In this document: in pieces, positions 6,636 through 10,692 of the stretch
How positions within the stretch are numbered: position 1 is the stretch's first letter
Layout of the letters: every line of letters begins with the position of its first letter
Source: an uncultured Rhodospirillaceae bacterium
GTDB lineage: Bacteria > Pseudomonadota > Alphaproteobacteria > Rhodospirillales > Casp-alpha2
Direction of reading: 5' to 3'
Assembly (NCBI GenBank): GCA_913048145.1
Contig: CAJWVP010000067.1
Coordinates: forward strand, 1 to 10,692
Length of the DNA stretch: 10,692 bases
Translations under genes and position numbers: made by a program
The notes under the pieces: model-generated
Told to the model about the DNA's origin: nothing
The model's input: only the letters and a program-made list of their open reading frames with translations
Database searches by the model: none

Positions 6636-7514
6636 TTATGAAACGTATTTTTGTCGTAGCATTTCATAGAGGGCCGTCCAATCCTGCGCACCCCGGCCTT
6701 CGTCATGAGCTTTTGCATAAACCGCTTCAGCCATGCCCGCGAGAGCGAGTGGCACGCCGAGCGTTTCAGACAAAGTGATCGCGATCCCCAAATCTTTTTT
6801 GGCTAAATCGATCATGAATGCTGGCGAGATGTCGTTTTTTAGCACTTTGGCTGGATAGGTTGTTGACATGTGGCCCAGGCCCGCCGCCGTGCCGCTCATA
6901 ACCTCGATGGCGAGGTTCCGATCGAGGCCGGAAGATTCCGCTAGTGTGAGAGCTTCGGCGGTTAACACGTTGAGCACCGTCGACATCAAGTTGTTGATGA
7001 TCTTCATGCGTGCGCCCATGCCCGGCCCGCCACAATCGACAACGGTGTCGCCCATGCATTCGAACACCGGCTGGGCTTCTTCAATGTCCGCGGCGTTGCC
7101 GCCGGCCATGATCAGGAGGTTGCCGGTCTTTGCTTGTTCGGAGGTGCGGCCGACCGGCGCATCAATCATCCGGACCTCCTTTGAGGCTAGCCCGTTGCGA
7201 ATCTCATCGGTCTCAACCGGGTTGATCGTCGACATGTCGATGACTAGCGAACCGACACCAGCCGCCTCTACTACACCGGATGCGTCAAACAATACCCGCT
7301 TCACGACTTCGCCAACCGGCAGCATGGTAATGATGATCTCGGCGCCATCAGCCGCATTAGCTGGCGATGAGGCTGCGGAACCACCATTGGCGACATGATT
7401 TGCGACAGCGTCCGCGTCCGTGTCATATCCGGTTACCTGATGCCCGCCCTCAATTATATTTCGGGCCATGACAAGGCCCATCGTGCCCAATCCGATAAAT
7501 GCTACGTTCGCCAT
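6636..7514 (-). CDS. YihU-like beta-hydroxyacid dehydrogenase, candidate sulfolactaldehyde reductase
   Basis: This is an NAD(P)-dependent 3-hydroxyacid dehydrogenase of the 3-hydroxyisobutyrate dehydrogenase superfamily. The 292-residue protein opens with the Rossmann motif ANVAFIGLGTMG. Catalytic Lys171 and Asn175 lie in GPGMGARMKIINN. The substrate loop reads DAPVGRTS, with Arg123, instead of the common DAPVSGG. From memory, E. coli YihU (sulfolactaldehyde reductase) has PVGRTS, GGPGMG...KLINNYMS, VMSGTAAG-GH, LSPAFMIDLAHKDLGIAL and GRGRQDWSA at the same places; all have counterparts here, and the residue numbers of Arg123, Lys171 and Ser178 agree. ATG 7514 follows GGAG by 9 bp; a TTG at 7529 falls inside that site and is rejected. 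The substrate could be a C3 sulfonate, but other small hydroxyacids or gamma-hydroxybutyrate remain possible. Confidence 0.9.
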   Translation of the reverse strand: MANVAFIGLGTMGLVMARNIIEGGHQVTGYDTDADAVANHVANGGSAASSPANAADGAEIIITMLPVGEVVKRVLFDASGVVEAAGVGSLVIDMSTINPVETDEIRNGLASKEVRMIDAPVGRTSEQAKTGNLLIMAGGNAADIEEAQPVFECMGDTVVDCGGPGMGARMKIINNLMSTVLNVLTAEALTLAESSGLDRNLAIEVMSGTAAGLGHMSTTYPAKVLKNDISPAFMIDLAKKDLGIAITLSETLGVPLALAGMAEAVYAKAHDEGRGAQDWTALYEMLRQKYVS

Positions 7515-7561
7515 GCGAATATTCTCCAAAATTAAGGCTGATGACTACTCAGCGCTGGTTG

Positions 7562-7567
7562 ATTATC
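7562..7567 (-). promoter_or_regulatory. Candidate -10 box for the dehydrogenase-GntR operon
   Basis: On the minus strand this reads GATAAT within CATGATAATC, about 48 bp upstream of the dehydrogenase ATG. A good -35 is not visible. Counting back 17 bp places the -35 region over one arm of the perfect dyad at 7585-7601, where a bound repressor would block RNA polymerase. Tentative. Confidence 0.3.
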
Positions 7568-7584
7568 ATGTATGGCTAACCGAA

Positions 7585-7601
7585 CTTGTCTCAGAGACAA
7601 G
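7585..7601. promoter_or_regulatory. Perfect 8-1-8 inverted repeat, candidate GntR operator
   Basis: CTTGTCTC-A-GAGACAAG is a perfect dyad of two 8-bp arms around one central base, in the divergent region between the dehydrogenase and the TRAP operon. The outer part fits the T-N-GT...AC-N-A pattern known for GntR-family operators. A GntR/HutC regulator is encoded by the second gene of the leftward operon, which makes it the natural ligand. Binding here could control both directions. The dyad is seen directly; the pairing with this regulator is inferred. Confidence 0.55.
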
Positions 7602-7632
7602 AGGTTGAATTTGACCTCAATACTACATAGTA
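7601..7632. promoter_or_regulatory. Two further dyads in the divergent promoter region
   Basis: Directly beside the perfect dyad lie GAGGTTGAATTTGACCTC (7601-7618; 7 of 9 positions symmetric, arms GAGGT/ACCTC) and TACTA-CA-TAGTA (7621-7632; perfect 5-bp arms). TTGACC at 7611-7616 could serve as a -35 for the TRAP operon, but I find no convincing -10 at 16-18 bp. These could be auxiliary operators or promoter elements; the assignment is weak. Confidence 0.35.
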
Positions 7633-7687
7633 TTTGGACGAGGCATATAAAAATAATTTTCTTACCAACGTTGCACAGGAGGCAGAC

Positions 7688-8686
7688 GTGAAGAGACACT
7701 CAATTTTATGGGTCGGGGCTGTATTTGCCATCGCCGGATTGCTGATGTCCGCTGAAGCATCAGCTAAGAAACTTACTATGAACATTGGATTTTCGGTTAC
7801 CGAAGGACATCCTTACGGGACGTTCATGAAGACATTCGCCGAACGCTTCGAAACGCTGTCGGGCGGTACCGTTCGCGTAAAAGTACACTGCTGTCACAAA
7901 ATGGGCAGTGAGCAGGAGCAATTTAAAAAGCTCCAGCTGGGCACTCTGGATGGGACAATGATCGCGCAGAACAATGCGGGCCCCTTCTTCCCGAAGATTG
8001 ACCTCTTGGTTCTGCCTTACATGATCCAAAACTATGAGCATGCTGTGAAAGTTGCGGATGGTCCCATCGGCCAGAAAATCTGGGGCGATATGCCCAAAGA
8101 GGTGGGCGTGCACCTAGTATCGATCCCGTTGTTCTCCTTCCGGCATATCTATAACACGAAAATGCCAATTAACAGCCTGGCCGACTTTGCCAAGATGAAA
8201 TACCGCGTACCGAAAAACGTGGTCATGATCGACACCTACAAAGCCTTTGGTTCTGATCCTGTTCCGATCGCTTGGTCGGAAGCGTTGACGGCGACGCAGA
8301 CGGGTACCGTTGATGGCGGTGACTTGCCCATGGACGTGATCTACTCGCAGAAATTTCACGATGTTGCCAAACACATTGCCAAGACGGGCCATTTCGTTTT
8401 GGCGCCGCCTTTCTTCGTTAGTGACAAGTTCATGAAGAAGATGGATGCGGGTCAAAAAGAGCACTTCGACATGGCGGTCAAAGTCGCCACGGCGGCGTCA
8501 CGTTTCCACACCAACTATGGTATGGATCTGGTTCAGAAAAAACTGGAAGCAGCCGGCGTGACGGTCACGGAGCCGGATATTGGCCCCTGGGTCGAGAAGG
8601 CCAAAGCCGTTCACGCAGCTTTCGGCAAAAAGCGGGGCGGCGACTATCCCGCGATTATGAAAGCGATTGCAGACGCGGCTAAATAA
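7688..8686 (+). CDS. dctP: TRAP transporter substrate-binding protein, DctP family
   Basis: This is the periplasmic receptor that captures the substrate, usually a carboxylate or other organic anion, for the TRAP permease. GTG 7688 is the start, with AGGAGG 5 bp upstream (7677-7682). The product has 332 residues. Residues 1-26 form a signal peptide (KRHSILWVGAVFAIAGLLMS, cleavage after ASA), so the mature protein starts near Lys27. Family features are EGHPYGTFMKTFAERFETLSGG (39-60), FKKLQLGTLDGTM (79-91), KYRVPKN (171-177) with the canonical anion-binding Arg173, and AFGSDPVPIAWSEALTATQTGTVDG. Odd is His67-Cys68-Cys69-His70 at a place where most relatives have a Pro/Ser/Gly stretch. The fine substrate (sulfonate, sugar acid or other) cannot be read from the sequence. 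Confidence 0.95.
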   Translation: MKRHSILWVGAVFAIAGLLMSAEASAKKLTMNIGFSVTEGHPYGTFMKTFAERFETLSGGTVRVKVHCCHKMGSEQEQFKKLQLGTLDGTMIAQNNAGPFFPKIDLLVLPYMIQNYEHAVKVADGPIGQKIWGDMPKEVGVHLVSIPLFSFRHIYNTKMPINSLADFAKMKYRVPKNVVMIDTYKAFGSDPVPIAWSEALTATQTGTVDGGDLPMDVIYSQKFHDVAKHIAKTGHFVLAPPFFVSDKFMKKMDAGQKEHFDMAVKVATAASRFHTNYGMDLVQKKLEAAGVTVTEPDIGPWVEKAKAVHAAFGKKRGGDYPAIMKAIADAAK

Positions 8687-8702
8687 CGATAGCGAACCTG
8701 AG

Positions 8703-8742
8703 GAAGACTGCAGCGCCCTTTTCAGGCGGCGCTGCAGTCTTC
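8703..8742 (+). promoter_or_regulatory. 15-bp perfect intercistronic stem-loop between dctP and dctQ
   Basis: GAAGACTGCAGCGCC (8703-8717) and GGCGCTGCAGTCTTC (8728-8742) are perfectly complementary around a 10-base loop, 16 bp after the dctP stop. No T-run follows, so it is not a classic intrinsic terminator. Its place suggests a barrier that protects the dctP 3' end from exonucleases or causes partial termination, so that the binding protein is made in excess over the permease. The structure is seen; the role is inferred. Confidence 0.7.
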
Positions 8743-8805
8743 ACTCTGATCGGATTTTGATCGGGGCAGAATTAGCGAGTTCGAAATTCGTTGGCGGTTG
8801 GTCAT

Positions 8806-9330
8806 ATGTATAAGATTCTAGAGCGACGTCTTGAAGAAGTCATCGCCGGCGTATGCGTGATGATCATGTGCGCGATGGTGTTCTTGCACGTGGTTCTGAG
8901 GTACGTCTTTAACGAACCCCTATCGTGGTCCGACGAAATCGCCCAGTACATGATGCTTTGGTCCGTGTACTTGTCCGTTTCCTGGGCTGTGCGCGAACGG
9001 GCCCATATCCGGGTCATGAACTTCATCAATCTGTTCCCAAGGACGATAAGCCTCGGGCTCACGATATTTAGCGATCTTGTCTGGTTCGCCATGGGTGTTT
9101 TTCTGACTTGGCAAAGTGTCATTTTGGAAATTTCGTTTTGGGAGAACTCCTACAGGTCTCCCGCTTTGGATATTGATCAGAAGTGGCCCTATCTCTGCCT
9201 GATCTTTGGGTTTGGACTAATGACGTTCCGTCTCCTCCAAATCTATTACCGGTGGTGGAAGTTTGATGAGCCCATTCTTGAGCCTCGGAACGACGGCGAT
9301 AAGCGAGAACGGGAAATGACCCATGTTTGA
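8806..9330 (+). CDS. dctQ: TRAP transporter small permease subunit, DctQ family
   Basis: DctQ is the four-helix inner-membrane subunit that joins the large permease in a sodium-driven TRAP transporter. From ATG 8806 it has 174 residues; a TTG at 8791 would add five, but the family usually begins close to the lysine/glutamate-rich first helix, so ATG is preferred. Membrane segments are at about 12-34, 46-64, 83-104 and 126-148. The family signature is intact: LRYVFNEPLSWSDEIAQYMM (31-50), then VRERAHIRV (62-70). The C-terminal 25 residues are charged and cytoplasmic. No strong ribosome-binding site precedes it. It lies 119 bp after dctP, with the stem-loop between, and its last 8 bp overlap dctM. 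Confidence 0.93.
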   Translation: MYKILERRLEEVIAGVCVMIMCAMVFLHVVLRYVFNEPLSWSDEIAQYMMLWSVYLSVSWAVRERAHIRVMNFINLFPRTISLGLTIFSDLVWFAMGVFLTWQSVILEISFWENSYRSPALDIDQKWPYLCLIFGFGLMTFRLLQIYYRWWKFDEPILEPRNDGDKREREMTHV

Positions 9331-10672
9331 GTTTTGGGGCACATTTTTGGATTTCTTGCTTGATCTGCCTGAGGTGACGCAGGCAATCATTATTTTTCTA
9401 TCAATGCTCCTGATGATCGCCCTGGGGATTCCCATCCCCATATCGGTGATCATCGGCACGGTCGTCGGCTATTGGTTTTTAGATTTCCCCTTCGTTCAGA
9501 TTGCCCTTTCCATGTATACGGGGATCGAGCCGTTCCCGCTCATTACCGTCCCCTTGTTCGTGCTTGCTGGTTCATTGATGGAACAGGGGGGTATGGCGCG
9601 CCGCATTGTCAACTTGGCGGAATCGCTGGTTGGTAATTATACGGGGAGCTTGGGCCTGGTTGCGGTGCTTGGGTGCACGTTCTTCGCGGCCCTATCGGGA
9701 TCCGGGCCTGCGACGACAGCGGCCATCGGTGCAGTCATGATCCCCTCCATGGTGAAGCAGAATTACAGCCCGGCGTTTGGTGGTGCTATCGCCGCGGCCG
9801 GCGGCGCGCTGGGTAGCCTCATTCCGCCAAGCAACTTGATGATCATCTACGGGATCGTCGCCGAGCAGTCTATTCCCAGGCTGTTTTTGGCAGGGTTCCT
9901 TCCCGGCTTGATCGCGAGTGGAATTTTGATGCTGACGACCTACATTATCGCGAGGAAGCGGGGTTATGTTGGCGCCGGCCGCGAGTTTTCTTGGAGCGAT
10001 GTTTGGGAGTCTTTCTGGGCCGGCAGATGGGCACTTCTTGCGCCCTTCATCATCCTTGGTGGTATTTATTCAGGGATCTTCACACCAACGGAAGCAGCGT
10101 CCGTCGCCGTGGTCTACGCTCTGATTATTGGTCACTTCGCATACCATGAGCTCGATTTCGGGAAACTCATCTACTGTTTGAAGATCACTGCTATGATCTC
10201 AGGTGCCGTTCTTATAATCGTCGGCCCGGCCAAGGCATTTGGCGAGCTGATGAGTTTGATGGAAGTCCCAATGATGATTGGGGACGCCCTTGCGGGCGTA
10301 ACGGAGAACCCGTTTATCTTGCTCATGATCATTGCTGCGATCCTGATTTTCACGGGCATGTTTCTGGAATCAATCGCTCAAATTATCCTTCTGACACCAC
10401 TTATGCTGCCGATCGTGATTAGCCTTGGCATCGACCCGATCGTCTTTGGGATCATTATGGTCATTTCCTGCGAGGTGGGTTTCCTTACACCGCCGGTCGG
10501 CGCCAATCTGTTTGTAGCGGCACGAATAACCAATCTGGGTATCGACAAGATTTCCATTGCTGTGATTCCGTTCGTCATCGCCTACGTTGTGGTGCTGATC
10601 ATCATTTCGGCGTTCCCAGAAATTGCGACATTCTTGCCTGATTTCTTCTATGGGAAGTTCCCAGGGAGTTAG
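9323..10672 (+). CDS. dctM: TRAP transporter large permease subunit, DctM family
   Basis: DctM is the transport subunit that moves the substrate across the inner membrane with sodium or protons. The 449-residue protein is slightly longer than usual because of about 15 extra N-terminal residues (MFEFWGTFLDFLLDLP). It has a dozen or so hydrophobic segments and the family hallmarks TVPLFVLAGSLMEQGGMA (75-92), ALSGSGPATTAAIG (123-136), GGALGSLIPPSN (160-171), GIFTPTEAASVAVVYAL (251-267) and CEVGFLTPPVGANLFVAA (383-400). The two similar halves of the DctM fold are evident from the paired SGSGPATTAA and FTPTEAA regions. ATG 9323 overlaps the dctQ end by 8 bp, with GGGA at 9311-9314, so translation is probably coupled. 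The three genes form one P-Q-M operon; the DNA after 10672 is too short to show a further gene. Confidence 0.95.
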   Translation: MFEFWGTFLDFLLDLPEVTQAIIIFLSMLLMIALGIPIPISVIIGTVVGYWFLDFPFVQIALSMYTGIEPFPLITVPLFVLAGSLMEQGGMARRIVNLAESLVGNYTGSLGLVAVLGCTFFAALSGSGPATTAAIGAVMIPSMVKQNYSPAFGGAIAAAGGALGSLIPPSNLMIIYGIVAEQSIPRLFLAGFLPGLIASGILMLTTYIIARKRGYVGAGREFSWSDVWESFWAGRWALLAPFIILGGIYSGIFTPTEAASVAVVYALIIGHFAYHELDFGKLIYCLKITAMISGAVLIIVGPAKAFGELMSLMEVPMMIGDALAGVTENPFILLMIIAAILIFTGMFLESIAQIILLTPLMLPIVISLGIDPIVFGIIMVISCEVGFLTPPVGANLFVAARITNLGIDKISIAVIPFVIAYVVVLIIISAFPEIATFLPDFFYGKFPGS

Positions 10673-10692
10673 CCTAGGTGGGCCTATAGTTT

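Noticed and set aside
6620..6718. Upstream extension of the GntR protein to 296 residues
   Set aside because: It would overlap the end of the dehydrogenase gene by more than 80 bp, and the extra residues do not belong to the winged-helix domain.
8747..8764. Direct repeat TGATCGG separated by 4 bp
   Set aside because: Short, and not placed convincingly against a promoter or start codon; recorded only as sequence.
10673..10692. Possible terminator hairpin after dctM (TAGG-TGGG-CCTA then TTT)
   Set aside because: The stem is only 4 bp and the window ends before a T-run can be judged.

Overview
The window looks like the chromosome of an alphaproteobacterium, probably a marine or Rhodospirillales-like lineage with moderately high GC. 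The evidence is the def-fmt-truA cluster, the succinylase-branch dapD-dapE pair, and a tripartite TRAP transporter. The taxonomic call is an inference from gene content and codon use; no rRNA or other marker gene is present.

Left block (1-2610, mainly + strand): the last 38 codons of peptide deformylase, then methionyl-tRNA formyltransferase (fmt), then tRNA pseudouridine synthase A (truA), then a small membrane protein of unknown function. A 343-bp gap splits fmt from truA. It holds an 89-codon open frame on the minus strand that looks protein-coding but has no start codon, and its stop codon overlaps that of fmt. It is most likely the C-terminal remnant of a lost gene.

Middle block (2615-5200, minus strand): dapD, then dapE, then a five-helix membrane protein whose start codon overlaps the dapE stop. 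DapD and DapE carry out two steps of the succinylase route to meso-diaminopimelate and lysine.

Boundary (5201-5827): 627 bp with no gene I can support. It probably holds the dapD promoter and marks the edge between core and accessory DNA.

Right block (5828-10692): a probable catabolic or uptake cassette. On the minus strand are a beta-hydroxyacid dehydrogenase closely resembling the E. coli sulfolactaldehyde reductase YihU and, just downstream, a GntR/HutC-type regulator. Divergent from them on the plus strand is a complete TRAP transporter: binding protein (P), small permease (Q) and large permease (M). The divergent promoter region contains a perfect 8-1-8 inverted repeat and two further dyads, which are good operator candidates for the GntR protein. 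A 15-bp perfect stem-loop separates the binding-protein gene from the permease genes.

The most interesting reading is that the right block imports and oxidises or reduces a C3 sulfonate (dihydroxypropanesulfonate, sulfolactaldehyde or a relative) under control of the GntR regulator. This rests on the YihU-like substrate motif and on gene neighbourhood; the substrate is not proven by the sequence.
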